Assembly: GCF_040581485.1 (NCBI RefSeq)
Contig: NC_090128.1
Span: 10,044,001-10,108,000, forward strand
DNA length: 64,000 nucleotides
DNA from: Linepithema humile
Taxonomy: Eukaryota; Arthropoda; Insecta; Hymenoptera; Formicidae
Direction: 5' to 3'
Shown piece after piece: positions 26,598-38,600 of this stretch; the stretch's first letter is position 1; every line of letters starts with the position of its first letter. Under the pieces are notes generated by a model, which saw nothing but the letters and a program-made list of their open reading frames with translations, had not been told where the DNA came from and made no database searches. Position numbers and translations under genes: made by a program.

Positions 26598-27173
26598 GAA
26601 AGCACCAGTGTCGCTCAACCGTGTCGCCGCGTCGCCGGCCGATCACTCGGTGGGAGTCAATGCGAGCGTGCGCATTTGATACAGAGGCGACCCGTGTTGC
26701 TGACCTACCTGGAGGAACCATGACCTGTACAGATTTAGGCACAGGTATACATCCCTATTGGATCGAGATAACGAAGGATTTATGACAATAGCAATCTTCT
26801 CCAGAATTTTTTTCTTTAGATAACTGGAAAGATTTTCGTTTCTTCTACTTGAAAGAAAAACGATATACCTGTAACTTTACCACTTCCGATCGAATATATC
26901 GAAAAGAACCAGTTGTCTATTTTGTGCTGCTTATTTTTTTGTAGCTCATAATAACCGCGACGTTGAGCTCTATATATATATTTTTTTTTATTTTTATCAA
27001 TCGGTTTTGTATGGAAAAAATAAATAATAAACGACTTTTACAGATCGTATTCAGAATCGTTCTTTGAAAAATAGAGATTCCTTATTCATAAATAAAGATT
27101 CTTTATTTTTCGAAAAACGGCTTTTGAATACTAAAAGAACCCGTTTAACGCGATAATTAAGTCTAAAAGATAG

Positions 27174-29440
27174 TTAAGTATTCGCCGTCTGTTCGCCGTC
27201 AGAAGATTTTTTGTAGACCTCCTTGTAAACGAGCTCCTGCATCTGCATCCTGAGCAGCATCCTACGATCGGCCGGCAGTGTCCTGATATGCGGCAGCAGG
27301 CTCATCAGGAAATAGTAGTTGTCGTCGAAGCGATTGCCCTCAAGCGGATCGACACCTACGTGGCCAACACCGGTGTCGCTGTCACTCATGAGGACCTGCT
27401 CGGGCGAGATGTTTTGCAGCATCATTTCGTTCTCCGCCAGATTGTCAGTGACGCCCTGGAACTCCAGATTGTCGAAGCTCTCCTCAGGCTCGCGTTTCAC
27501 ATCCACCGTGCCGCGCCGGCCGTCGCTGCCGTCTAGTTGATGGTGAACGCTACCGTCGCCGGCCATCGACAACAGATGATCGGCGATCGTGTCGCGATCG
27601 TCGAGGCCGCCATCGATGTCAGACATCGGCGCGCCGTTCTCCACCTCGTTCTCGCTCGGGTCATCCTCCGTCTTGGCGACGCTACGTTCCCAGATTGGCG
27701 GCCGTGGAAGCATCTGCTCCTTCAGGAACTGCAGGCTTTTGAAGTGGATCCATACCGGTCGGATCCGGTGGAACTTGCTTTTACGGTATACCTGATCCTT
27801 TTTCAATTCGGCGCGAAACGTGTCGCGCAAGCCTTTCCACTTTGCTTTTAGCATCGGCTCTGCAAGCAGATAACAAAAGATCGTTTTGCAGATGTGATAG
27901 CGGATCTAGAAACTCGTCGACGCTCTAAATCCGGATGTGAATCGATGATGCACGTATACATTCCAATGCAATGCAGGGAGATAAAAATATTCTGCGTGGT
28001 GTAAATATATATGTCACATTTTATTAAATTATTTTTATTGATTTGACTGTATTAATTTAATATTCGAATTGGAAAATATTAATAGAATGTATGTTTCTAG
28101 GTTTCTGCAAAAAACCCACTGTGGATATATGTTTTTATTGATACCGTAGGGATCTGATAACACGCGAGATTATTGACTGCATTCGCGCGCGCGCATCCGC
28201 GCATGTGTGCGGCCCCGAGCGAGTGCTTGCGTGCGTACAAGTTGAAATTTGGATCAAGGTTATGATCGAGATATGACGAAGGATTACAATCTACTGTACA
28301 AGATCAGAAAATTGCAGGTAAAAAGATTACGATTGATATATCGATACAGTGATCGTGATCGATACATTAATACAGTCATAAAACATTTAAGCCGGTTCAT
28401 GCGAAAAGTGAGGTTAGATTTGCTGTTGTAAATAACAGTACGTGACAGAGTAATATAAATTGTCTTTAGAATAATATGTGAAATAATTGAAATTCAGTGA
28501 AAAAATTGAGATAAGCCCACAATGTTTAAAAACAAAACTTTAAATTGCATTATAAAATACAAAGAATTATATACAATGTGTGTGTCAAAGCATATGAAAA
28601 AATGACGTCTTAAACGTCTTTCAGATGTTTTTAAGACTGTTGCCTAGGTATTCATTCATAAAGGAATCACAAGGAGAATCATTCTTTTTTTTGTAAAATA
28701 TAATGTTATTTGATTAATTGCAAAAGTTGCAAGATAGGGAGGTATATAATTTGAAGGGGCTATTACTAGATTTTTTATTCAATCTGTGATTTTTTTTCTA
28801 TCAACGTTCTCGGATTGCTTAAAGTTCTAAAGTTGCATTGAGAAATTCTTCATGAAATAAATGTAAAGTAAATGTAAAATATTTCGTTCGAAGAGAAATT
28901 ATGACGTTTATAGAAATTAATAAATTAATTTTCAGTGTTTTTGAATAATCAAGGATTTTAGAATGACATTTTAGTTGTGACATGAACAGCTGATTAAATT
29001 GATAAATATTCCGTAATAGAGTTTCATAAATCCACTAAGAAGCAGTTCATTCTGATTTTATAAGACATCGGCCTTATCTCGGTTAAACTCGATATCACGA
29101 TATTCCGGTCATGCCGCACGAGTCGCTCTTATCCTTGCGGAAGGAGAGAACAATCGCGCGAATAAGTCGACGCATGGGCGAAAGACGCGGGCGCCTGGGC
29201 GGCGCGTTGCGTCGCGTCGCGCGTGCGAGCAGACCGCATTGCGTTCGCTAATTACGCTTTCCAGCAGCCGGGGGTGAAAGAACACGTACTGGGAAGATTG
29301 AATATCGCCGCGATCTCCATCCAGACGCGGTTGGTCACCTCACGATTGTGATAAGAGATGTGCCTTTGGTTCCAGAGCGCCGGCCGCTTGTACACCTCGG
29401 CGATCAGCCGATTCGCGTCCATCTTCACCTCGTCCCGCAT
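27174..29440 (-). CDS. MADF-BESS domain protein (Adf-1-like transcription regulator)
   Basis: Two coding exons, 29290-29440 and 27174-27859, join in phase to give 278 residues. The intron splits the MADF domain (about residues 8-95), a Myb-related DNA-binding fold, with RLIAEVYKRPALWNQRH in exon 1 and KAKWKGLRDTFRAELKK in exon 2. The middle is acidic and low in complexity, with a KREPEE sequence that resembles a SUMO site (inference). Near the C-terminus, YYFLMSLLPHIRTLPADRR followed by an amphipathic helix fits a BESS interaction motif. The family is greatly expanded in insects, so the exact orthologue is not named. The 1.4-kb intron holds nothing recognised apart from a short alternating CG run near 28185-28195. 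The start lies in a CpG-rich region, head-to-head with TP53RK. Confidence 0.88.
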
Positions 29441-30255
29441 GCTTCCGCTTTGCGCGCGGTATCCCGGCGCTCGCGAAACCCCGGGACGGCGAGGTACTCT
29501 ACGACGGCGGTGAATGATAGCGGACCGACGGGAGCAGAGTACGGGCGAATACTAGCGCCGGGATAGCGATTAGCGCGCAGGACGCCGGCGGGTAACGATC
29601 GATTCGCGTTTCGCCCTCGTCTCGCCTCGCTAGCGCTAGCAACCGCGCTCTCCCGAGTACCTTTTACCCTCGCCGCCCTCGCCCTCATCCCTCGGCCGCG
29701 TCCGCGCCCTTAATATTTCGCCTCGCCTCGCCTCGCCTCGCCTCGCGCAAGCGAGTCTCGGATTCCGGCGGCCGAAACCGCCGGAGATCTCGTTCCGTTC
29801 GCTCTTCGTCCTGCCGTTCGTTCGTACGAACATCGACAAGATACGCTGATTCAGCGCAAATTGAGGACGCGATAAATTCGCGCGTTTAATTCTTCCAGAC
29901 ATATACATGCGTCAGGCGACGTTCGCTGGAAAAATCTCGAGCTGTTGCTTTGTTTACTTAGCCTTATCGCCAAAGTTCGTTTTATAAATAACGATAGATG
30001 CATCCCGCGAAACCAACGCGCGAATACATTTGCGCATTCGACCACCGACATGCGCATGCATTTTACGGCGTTCGCGATATCGCAGGATTTCACCACCTCC
30101 CTCCCCTCCCCCGCGCGAGTAAAAGTCCTGAAACTCGTCACTTTATTCCGCTTCATCCTTTTATTGAGAACTCGCTTTCAATAAAGACAAGATTAAAATA
30201 CTTGCAATGATACTGTAATACAATCATCTTGACTCGCTTGTAATCCGCAGCGATA
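29441..30255. promoter_or_regulatory. Divergent upstream region between the MADF-BESS gene and TP53RK
   Basis: This 815-base interval separates two start codons on opposite strands, so it should contain both promoters or a shared one. The left half is strongly GC- and CpG-rich and includes a pentamer repeat. No core promoter motif could be fixed with confidence. Confidence 0.5.
29721..29745. repeat. CCTCG pentamer repeat
   Basis: Five exact tandem copies of CCTCG lie in the divergent upstream region. Confidence 0.9.
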
Positions 30256-31262
30256 ATGGAAGATATGGAACTGATAGCGCAAGGAGCGGAGGCGCGTCTG
30301 TATAAAGGACTCTACTTGGGGAAGGCGACCTTGATGAAGGAGAGATTCGTCAAGAACTATCGACATTCGGAATTAGACACGCGCCTCACCAAGGATCGCA
30401 TCCGGGCCGAGACCCGTGCCATTATTCGGGCAAAAGCCGCAGGTAAAATTGCGCGCGCATCTCCGCGTTCAAGAGAGAGAGAGTTCATGTTTATTTTATT
30501 TTCAAAGGTATACCGACGCCAGCCCTGTACCTGGTGGACTCGTACCGACGCAGGATCTATATGGAATACGTGGAGAACGCCACGATATTGAAACAATTTA
30601 TAGACGACAATATTGCGGGAAAAACGGATGTGGATCACCTGTTGGATTTCATAGGACGCGGATTGGGCACGCTCATAGCTAGAATGCACTCCAAGGATAT
30701 CATTCACGGCGATCTGACCACGTCGAATATACTGCTCAAGAACGATTGGAATGAGCCGCCTTGCGATAATCAGTCCGAACGTAGGCAAACAAATCCTTCG
30801 CAATGACGAATTTCGAATATTTCGAATTAAACGTTTACAATAAATGAAAACTTTCGTTTATCATATTTATTATATGTATTGATGTGCGTCTGAGATGAAT
30901 AGTTATCGATAACGTTGTTGTCAAAGCATCACAATATTTTTCTATTTGTTACAAACGATTCTGTTGTACTTTTGTTATTTTCGTATACTGTAATATTTTT
31001 TTCTTTTGTTGTAGCCGAGACACACTTTGTAATGATAGACTTTGGACTAGCACGAGTGGATTCCACGCTGGAAGATAAAGCGGTTGATTTGTACGTTCTT
31101 GAGCGATCGCTGCTTAGCGCACATTCCGAAGTGACAACGCTATTCTCCCGTATTTTTCAGTCTTATCGACAACAGTATCTGAGCAAACAACAATGCACCC
31201 AAGTACTCGCTAAATATAGACAGGTACAGGCGCGAGGACGTAAACGCTTGATGGTCGGTTAA
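30256..31262 (+). CDS. TP53RK: TP53RK / Bud32 (PRPK) kinase of the KEOPS complex
   Basis: Bud32-family atypical kinase. In KEOPS/EKC it supports threonylcarbamoylation (t6A) of tRNAs reading ANN codons. Three coding exons, 30256-30442, 30508-30780 and 31015-31262, give 235 residues, close to the human protein (253). The glycine-poor N-lobe begins ELIAQGAEARLYKG. The candidate ATP-site Lys lies in TLMKERFVKNYRH, and R-x-x-x-E is present in DRIRAETRAI. The catalytic loop HGDLTTSNILL and metal-binding IDFGLA are intact. The C-terminus is basic (ARGRKRLMVG), the Bud32 tail important for function in relatives. The family normally lacks the usual activation loop, and none is seen. It is tail-to-tail with RAB5IF, 305 bases between stops. 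Confidence 0.95.
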
Positions 31263-31567
31263 GAAAAGCGAAGGATTTTCAAAGATTGCGATTGCAGTTC
31301 AATAGATGTAAACTATACATAAATATATGCGAACAGGAATGAAATGTATTGATTGCAAACTGAATGGTTGATTAGGATAAGATTAAAGTACATAATATGA
31401 GAAGGTAAGAAGATCTTTATACAGATAAATTATATTTGTATGTAACAATATGTAAGAAATCCAAGTATATATATGCAAGGGAGTAAGTTTACATACGTAT
31501 GAGTTTGGCAACGGCAATCGATCTGTATGAAAGGCTATTGCTCTTTGAATCCAAGGTTTGTAATAAA

Positions 31568-32340
31568 TCAGTCATAATGTAAACCGGAGTATATAATAAT
31601 CCAAGTCACCTACAAATAACAGCATATATTTAATGCGATGCGCTTGACAATAATATTGATTCTGCTGTGTTTCAAACTTACCAAAAAACCAGCAAAGGAC
31701 GTCATAAATCCTTCCTTCGTCAATTCCCACATACCACCAAATTCTTCCTCATCGATTTGTTGGAAACTGCTAAAGTATAAATATGTAATTCCCGCGTTTA
31801 CTACTACAAATCTGAAATGCAGAAATCATAACAGTGTACTCGGGAGTATTAACAGTATGTTATTTTAAAAGTATGTCATTAGTAAAAATGATTTAGTATG
31901 CAAAAACCAACAGACGTTTGTCTACTCACAACAATAGAGCTATAAAACCTTTTAAAGGTATAAGGCCCCATCCTATACCGACAATAATACCGATCGCTTG
32001 TCTTGCCCAATATATTACATCAAGAAATTCTTCCTGCAACGCAAGACAATTAAAAATAAGTAAAGATATTAGGCAAAGGTAAGTTTTTTTATTTCATGTT
32101 TAATGTGGCGTCAACCTCGTAAAATTTATGGAGGTGTTTTTGATATTGTTACATCCCTTCCTGAAACTGTGTCTATATATCTTTGTTTATTAATTTCAAG
32201 TAGAAAACGAAGGCGATTAAAGGATTCTTGGTTATGTTTACCTTGTCCGGCCATTCGGAGTTCGCCGTGATCGCACGTGTCCATACGCTAACCTCGCACT
32301 TGCCGCCATTCCCATTTTTCTCCGTCTTCGTACGCGACAT
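31568..32340 (-). CDS. RAB5IF: RAB5IF (C20orf24 / OPTI) homologue, ER membrane protein
   Basis: Four coding exons, 32242-32340, 31930-32033, 31682-31811 and 31568-31609, give 124 residues (human 129). The frames were too short to stand out singly, but the joined product matches the family along its length: KCEVSVWTRAI, EFLDVIYWARQ, GWGLIPLKGF, GITYLYFSSFQQIDEEEFGG, WELTKEGFMTSFAGFL and the ending IIYSGLHYD. Two to three hydrophobic segments are visible. In mammals RAB5IF (with TMCO1 partners) acts in ER multipass protein insertion and was first found as a Rab5 interactor. All introns are GT-AG with phases consistent. It is head-to-head with TMEM208. Confidence 0.95.
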
Positions 32341-32634
32341 CGCAACACGCGTGTCTCGGAAAGCCCACGATTTCTATGCGAATGTGGCACTGACTACACG
32401 ATCATCACCACGTCAGCGAGTACAACTTGCCGTTATTTCAGAATGCAGAATATATTTCGCACTCTTCTTTTCGCTTTGCAATCGCAGCTGATGGCAGCAG
32501 CTGACAGTCTTATCACCTCTGATTAAACACCTGTTCTCTTTAGTTGCACTGCGTTGAACTCGGTGCACTCGAGACAGAATAGCTGGTTTGTTAGAAATAA
32601 ATCGGAACAGCATTAGAGAGACATGTTCCCGTAA

Positions 32635-32770
32635 GAAGTGAACAAAGTAAACTACTAATTAAAAATATTTAAATTCAGCGCTAAGTTTTATGATTTAAGA
32701 AACCACGGTTCCAAGAAATAACATAACTAAATTTTAAAATATTTTTCCGTACAATTTTATATCCATTTCT
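32635..32770. repeat. Diverged direct repeat, copy 1
   Basis: It shares an ordered series of matches with 33042-33200: GAACAAAGTAAAC versus AACGAAGTAAAG, CTAATT, AATATTTAAATTCAG, a second AAGTT block, and ACATAAC..AAATTTTAAA. Similarity is partial, with small gaps, so boundaries are approximate. It may be an old transposon fragment or a local duplication. Confidence 0.5.
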
Positions 32771-33041
32771 AGTAGTACTTTTTCAAAAGTCTAAAATTAA
32801 TATTTACAAAGTTTCTGCTCAAATAATATTCACTTTACGAACCATATAATATAAAATAATTAACACCTTATTTAATTAATATAATTATTACTTACTAAGA
32901 TAATTAACGTAAACGTTTATTTTTCTAGAAATAATGCGTAAAGGAAGATTCTTACCGCAAAGGATGCCTTACAAAAATCCGAGAAATTGCCGATCAGTCG
33001 GTATTACGAGAATATGTTATTAGGAATATATGATGCAACAA

Positions 33042-33200
33042 GAGGTAAACGAAGTAAAGTAAGCTGCTAATTTAAATATTTAAATTCAGGAGCCAAGTTC
33101 ACGATATGAGGGGAACAGAATTTAAAGAGGTGAAACATAACCAATTTAAAAATAGCGCGAATTTTAAAGTACACTTTTTTATATTAATTTTTATTACTAA
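33042..33200. repeat. Diverged direct repeat, copy 2
   Basis: This is the second copy of the segment at 32635-32770 in the same orientation, about 400 bases away. The longest exact block is ATATTTAAATTCAG. A weaker third echo of the start (GCAAAGTAAGG) lies near 33328. Confidence 0.5.
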
Positions 33201-33447
33201 TAAACATAGTTTTACTAGATTTACGTTTAAGAATGACATGCATATATACTTCACGAAAGATATAAGCTGGTTATATATCTAGTATCTTGAAAATTCATGA
33301 ATCACTCACGTGTACGCGACGCAGCGCAAAGTAAGGTTAACTGCTTGTCAGCTGTTGTCAATAGTCATCCTTCCTGCCTTCCTCATCAATTTTCATGGCA
33401 TTTACCTTTAGCTAGAGCTTTTTTTTATAATAAAATATAGGAACAAA

Positions 33448-34481
33448 ATGACAGTGAGTATTGCAAGTCTTTGTATTTGATACTTTTATTGTTGGAAATG
33501 TTTATTATTAATTAAGCCATGCTCCCAAAATATGTTTCAATAGTTATTAAAGCTACTTCATTATAAATTCACTTAAAAGTAACATAGATTTTTTCTGCAT
33601 GTTGTTATTATCAACGGCGATCTGTAAATTATCTGTAAAAATATTCTTACATCTGAATAATCCGGTTATTTTTTGCAGACGAAGAAAGGTAAGGTACTGA
33701 CCAAGGGTGCGAAGCAGATAACAGAGGAGAACACCTCTACATTGAGCTTCTACACCAATATGGCCCTGGGTGCAATGGGAGTTTATTTCGCCGTGATGAT
33801 GGTGCTGTTTGAGTTCACAACATTAACAATAGTAAGTTCTGACAGCTGTTGAACAATGTAGCTGTACATGAAACTTCTTAACAACGTTTGTCACGTTATC
33901 ATTACAGACTCTAACGGCATTTTCTACAATTGTATATATAGGAAGTTATCAATTCATGTCATATATGGCTCGTGCCAAATATTCAGAGTCTGGTCAGCTC
34001 CTGGACTCTGGTGTTGATCTCAATATGGAAGGTGGTATAGGAGAGTAAGTGTCCACTGCAATAATCTTATTAGCATTATATTCTCTGCGATTTTTTATTG
34101 TTCATATTATATAACGTATTGTTTTTCTATCCAGACATGTTAAAGACTTAATCATACTGACATCCGGAGTACAAATTCTATCCCTTGTTTCAAATTACTT
34201 CTGGTTATTGTGGCTCCTGGTGAGTACTTCGATAAAAAAATTATTTATATTATTCTTTTTATTCAATATTACTTAAAGTCTGCACATGCATAAAACTTTT
34301 GACATTTATTTTATATAATTATTATTTAAATATTATTACTTAAATTCTAAAGGTACCATTGAGAGGAGGCTGGATGCTCTGGAAGCAGATTTTAGCACCA
34401 TGGTTTTTCACTGAACAGCCACAAGAACAACAGCCTGAAGTAAAACGCAAGAAAGTGAAACATTATGCAATGCGACACTAA
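33448..34481 (+). CDS. TMEM208: TMEM208 homologue (ER membrane protein, SND targeting)
   Basis: Five coding exons, 33448-33453, 33679-33831, 33908-34044, 34135-34219 and 34353-34481, give 169 residues (human 173). Exon 1 carries only Met-Thr before a GTGAGT donor. The rest matches TMEM208: KGAKQITEENTSTLSFY, then two close hydrophobic hairpins, YMARAKYSESGQLLDSG with DLNMEGGIGEHVKDLI, and a third hydrophobic region. The C-terminus is Gln/Glu then basic (RKKVKHYAMRH). The human protein is the SND2 equivalent in SRP-independent ER targeting and has also been linked to autophagy and ER stress. A start at 33448 is favoured because no other in-frame ATG lies upstream of the conserved region. Confidence 0.94.
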
Positions 34482-36288
34482 GAAAGTACATTAGACATCG
34501 CAGTGCGATATGGAAATTCCATTGTACAATTTATTTAACTGGATAATGAAGAACAAACTCAGAAAATACGGGGGAGAGAAAGAACTTCAGGCTCTTTTGA
34601 TATCTAAGGTATAGGAAGATGATTCAGCATTTAATAAAATAAATTTAAAATCAAACGAGACTTTAAGATTTGCGCCGTTTTATTACAAACATAAATAGAA
34701 AAACATTTTTAGGAAAACAATAGGGTTTAAGAAATCGCGAACTAGAAAACAGATTTTGTCTTTACTGGAGCATTCCAAGTAATTAATTCTGATCGATAGA
34801 TCGCATTGACAATTAATCGTGACTAGAATTAAAATACTCTTGTTATTTAATATCTACGGATTTGTTCCTATAAGTTGAAGACAATGCTAATAATCATTAG
34901 GATATTAAATATAAATATATAAACGTATTCATGTGAACAGAGACATTAATATTTTAATAATTGTTATCATCGATTTTATGACTTTCATAGGACTAAAGCC
35001 GTAGAAATTGATAAAAAGTGTTCCAGCGTGTTCATTTCTTTATATTCCTCTATTTTCGTTAATTATAATGTTACAAATGACATCACAAGTGCTGCGTTTT
35101 TTTAAAATCTTCCATAATGCATGAAAATTTAAGTATAATAATGTGGTGAACAGGTGCCTTCAAGAAAATGCAAAAATTCACAACACGTATTCAGAAAAAT
35201 ATGAAAGTCGAACCAATGGAGATAATTTATGCATATTGTATCTTTAAAAGTCCACCTACTCTCCTTCTATTGCAAATGAATTCGATTAAAATTAGGTTGT
35301 ATCAATCAGGAATATGTATTGGTTATTTATTCAACAATGCAAATATGTAACTCATGCTATTTATTGAATTTTGGAAGTTGACAAATCGATGCATCACAGT
35401 TTTATTTAAATGTAAAAATGTACTGTACTTTATAATTAAATCTTTAATCTTTACTTGGGAATGAAAACTTAAGACTACGGAAGTTAGCAATCGGTTTTAT
35501 ATAGTTATATATTTCGTATAGTTATTTATATTAATCGTTGGACTCAATTTTCTATACATGAACCGCAAAATGTATAGTGCGCGATGAAACAATCTTCTCT
35601 TTAAAATTAGGCCAACGTTTGTACTTCATGTCTAGCGTTAGTTAAACGCATCCATTTAATTCACAGCTTTCGTTTTGGCTTTCGCGAATGCACGCTTCTG
35701 TTCAGTGAAATTTATAATTAATTTGTATAAATTAAATTACCTAATTATTTGAACAAATGTCTATCCACGAATCTATATTAGTCACATGTGACGAATTATT
35801 CTAGAAGAAAATTTTTTGGCAGGAAAAACAATAGGACGATCATGTGCTGGCAGATAGAAGCATAAAGAATTGCAGAGTTTGCTTGCTCAACATTGACTTC
35901 ACTGAACAGCAGTGTACAGTACCGCCAAATTATAGAAACTAGTCAGTTTATGAAATTGCCTAGATTCTACATTCTGTCGATAATATTAATACTTCGCAAT
36001 TGGAACAACCAATATCACTTTGTAGCTGGGTGTTAAAAAAAGTCACTTTTTAAGTCGATTATTTTATAGAAATATAATTTCTTTCTGCTCATTTAATTTC
36101 AAATCAGAGAAACGTGTGCAATGCCATTTATTTCCTTTTATTTCCCGGCTAGACATATGGTCTGTTCCAATTGATTATATATTGATAAGGATGTATATAT
36201 ACATATAAAGATTAACAATTAGATATAATTGCGTGCGGTTTAAAGTATTACGAGATGCCATGGAATGTGTAACGTGGAATAATTCTCT
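34482..36288. other. Intergenic region between TMEM208 and the BTB-FLYWCH gene
   Basis: The two genes converge on this interval, so it holds both 3' untranslated regions. No coding frame with support was seen (a 60-codon frame at 35168-35350 looks random). The sequence is AT-rich. Confidence 0.6.
34633..34643 (+). terminator. Polyadenylation signal, TMEM208
   Basis: Two overlapping AATAAA hexamers (34633-34638 and 34638-34643) lie about 150 bases after the TMEM208 stop. Position and strand fit a poly(A) signal. Confidence 0.6.
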
Positions 36289-37540
36289 TCAAACATTATT
36301 CGTGTCCATGCCTTTTTTCTTTCTGTAATCATATTCTGACTGATAACCTGGAAGATGATTGTGATCATGCACCCCTGTAGGCATAAAGCTCTCGGCGATC
36401 ACTGAGCATTTACCCCGGCAACCACGATGCTGCTCTGCACAACGATAGTGCGATCTATTTAACAAATTAGAACGGGAAGTCAGATTGTACACGTATCCAT
36501 TGTGAACCAACTGGGGTCTACCTCTGGCAGATAGTCTATAAGTCACTGGTTCCATTCCTGATTCCGTTCCTGCAAATTTATATCAGTTTTCTCTTATCGA
36601 AATTATCATATAGAATAATTTAATAATTGATGTAATATAAATATCTTACGCATCTGACACAAATGATACTATAAAATATACCTGATGGCATTGAATTTCT
36701 TTCTGTATTCGATTCATTGGATTCATTAGATAATTCGATTATTTCCTTATCGTTATTCATAGTATCACTGGCCTCAATGTCATTTTTAATATCCTTTTCA
36801 CTTTTAGAATCATTCAAATCTTTCTCAGTATTTATGTCATCATCCGATAAAAGAGAAACATCGTTCTTACTGATATTTGACTTTCTAGATTGTTTAATGG
36901 AACTGTAATCATCCTCAACCGCACTTTTCTTTCTTTTTTTAGTGTTTTTCCTGGCCATTCTATGAGATCGCACAGACCTATCTGAAGCTTTACTACTACT
37001 TCCCTGTCCTTCACTTGTATCTGAGAAGACAGTTACGTCATCAAAATCGCATTGCAAATCTGACACATTGACATAATCATTTAACAATGGTATAATTTGT
37101 GCCTCGCCCTCTTCCAGGCCTTTTATCTGAAGCATCTGTGCCACTTTCAGAAAAGTAGATAAGTCTTCCTGTTTTACATTAATCTCTCCTTGATACATAA
37201 ATTTCATTAAAGCTGCAATCTCAGCATATTTTACATCTTTCAGTATTATTACCGGATGCTGACAAGGATACTCCTGCAGAACAACTTAAAGTTCTTACTT
37301 AAGCACATTTATCATAAGATATTATTAAAAATCGAATCATTATACCTTGAATATATTCTTAAAGTAAGGACTACACACAGAAAGAACCAATTTGTGTGCA
37401 ACTAACAATTGTCCTTCTACAGCGAGTGTTACATCAACCAAATCATTCTCACTCAAATGAGAAAGAAAACCAGAAGTTAGATTATTGGAGAAGTTAGTCC
37501 ATTTAAAGGAAAATTCTTTTGATGATAATACTGTGGCCAT
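36289..37540 (-). CDS. BTB/POZ and FLYWCH zinc-finger protein, ttk-group BTB
   Basis: Three coding exons, 37346-37540, 36682-37273 and 36289-36569, join in phase to give 355 residues. Residues 1 to about 115 are a BTB domain of the insect ttk/lola/mod(mdg4) class (FSFKWTNFSNNLTSGFLSHL, DVTLAVEGQLLVAHKLVLS, KFMYQGEINVKQEDLSTFL). A long acidic/Ser-rich linker with basic clusters (KKRKKS) follows. The last exon encodes one FLYWCH-type finger (RGRPQLVHNGYVYN, then HYRCAEQHRGCRGKC and HDHNH ligands). The combination resembles mod(mdg4)-type chromatin factors, but only one FLYWCH exon is visible and the orthologue is not assigned. It should act in the nucleus by BTB-mediated oligomerisation. Confidence 0.88.
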
Positions 37541-38600
37541 GTTTGTCTATAGCAAAGGTAATTTGGCGATTATTAACAATGAAATTCTTGGTAACATCTG
37601 TTCTATTAACATCTGAATTTCTTGGTAATTTTTTGAAGATTTAACAGCACTAAATATATGTGTATAGCTTGAATGAATAAATTAGGATGTAATTATAATA
37701 GACACAATAAAATATAACATTTACTGATTTTTTTTTAATGAATTAATGCATAATAATTATTTAATGCAATTATTTAATTGTATAAATTGGTTATAATATT
37801 TTCATATATACTCTTTAATAATTAATTATTTTGATCTCTATGTTGTCATAAATTGAAGTATACGAAGTATAATTAACCATTTACATATAATATTAAATAT
37901 TTTAGAATTCCGATAATCATTTTTGTTATCAAAAGATAATGAATGTCTTTACCCGTTCGTTAAAATGTAACTTCTTGATAACTTCTTGTCTGCCGTGTCG
38001 TAATGCAGATACACCTATTTACGGTATGCAGCTGTCAAATATTTCTGCCATAAAAAAAAAGAATGATGATACGACTACTACTGTGTGTAGATTTTCTATA
38101 GCTTTATACAACTTCACAATATAGAATCCTTTTTGTAAATTTTTATCATTGGCTGAAAATTCCCGAGCTTCATGTTACGAAGTTAAATATACACACTAGA
38201 AAGATAGGCATCGTGATCTTGATATTCGTATGTAATGACTTAGAATTGTTGACAACTTGACATCCGTAATTGAAATATTTGGCACGTGCAAGATATTAAA
38301 AATAACGTTAAAAAATAAATAACAACTTACACTATATTAAATTAACTATTAGAGATATAATGAATCTTTCAACAATATGCTCAGAACACGACTCTAATGA
38401 GTATGTATCTAATTTCATGTGAAAATGGAACTATAATAGAACCAAGAAACGAACGGAATCGAACCATCAGATTGTCACGCGGGCAACGCAAACAAATTCT
38501 GAATGTGGATCATAAGCATCTAAAGTTTAGATGTCTGTGATTAATTGTACTCACTTATGTTCTGTCAAAGTTAAAAGTGGAAAGTAATAAAATATACAAA
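37541..38600. promoter_or_regulatory. Divergent upstream region between the BTB-FLYWCH gene and DRC3
   Basis: This roughly 1-kb AT-rich interval lies between opposite start codons. No core element was identified. A tRNA B-box-like 11-mer at 38455-38465 was considered and rejected. The frame at 37939-38124 is not supported. Confidence 0.45.

Larger units (their letters stand above)
21149..27173. other. Gene-poor region upstream of the Nuf-like gene
   Basis: About 6 kb with no recognisable coding exon. The first few hundred bases are GC-rich and should contain the 5' leader or promoter of the long Nuf form. A second GC-rich patch at about 26.1-26.75 kb has open frames in nearly all frames, a sign of base composition, and may be a promoter or non-coding first exon. 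The rest is AT-rich. Confidence 0.55.
32341..33447. promoter_or_regulatory. Divergent upstream region between RAB5IF and TMEM208
   Basis: This 1.1-kb interval lies between two opposite start codons. It contains two diverged copies of a repeated segment (annotated separately). No TATA box or other core element is certain. No coding region is supported. Confidence 0.5.

Noticed and set aside
26058..26785. Long frames on both strands, up to 174 codons
   Set aside because: They overlap each other in several frames with Arg/Ser/Val-rich composition and no splice or family support; treated as a non-coding GC-rich island.
27288..27851. + strand frames of 68-104 codons
   Set aside because: They are antisense shadows of the MADF-BESS exon, which has clear domains on the minus strand.
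38455..38465. Minus-strand match to a tRNA B box (GGTTCGATTCC)
   Set aside because: No A box at the right distance and no 7-bp acceptor stem could be paired; not a tRNA gene.
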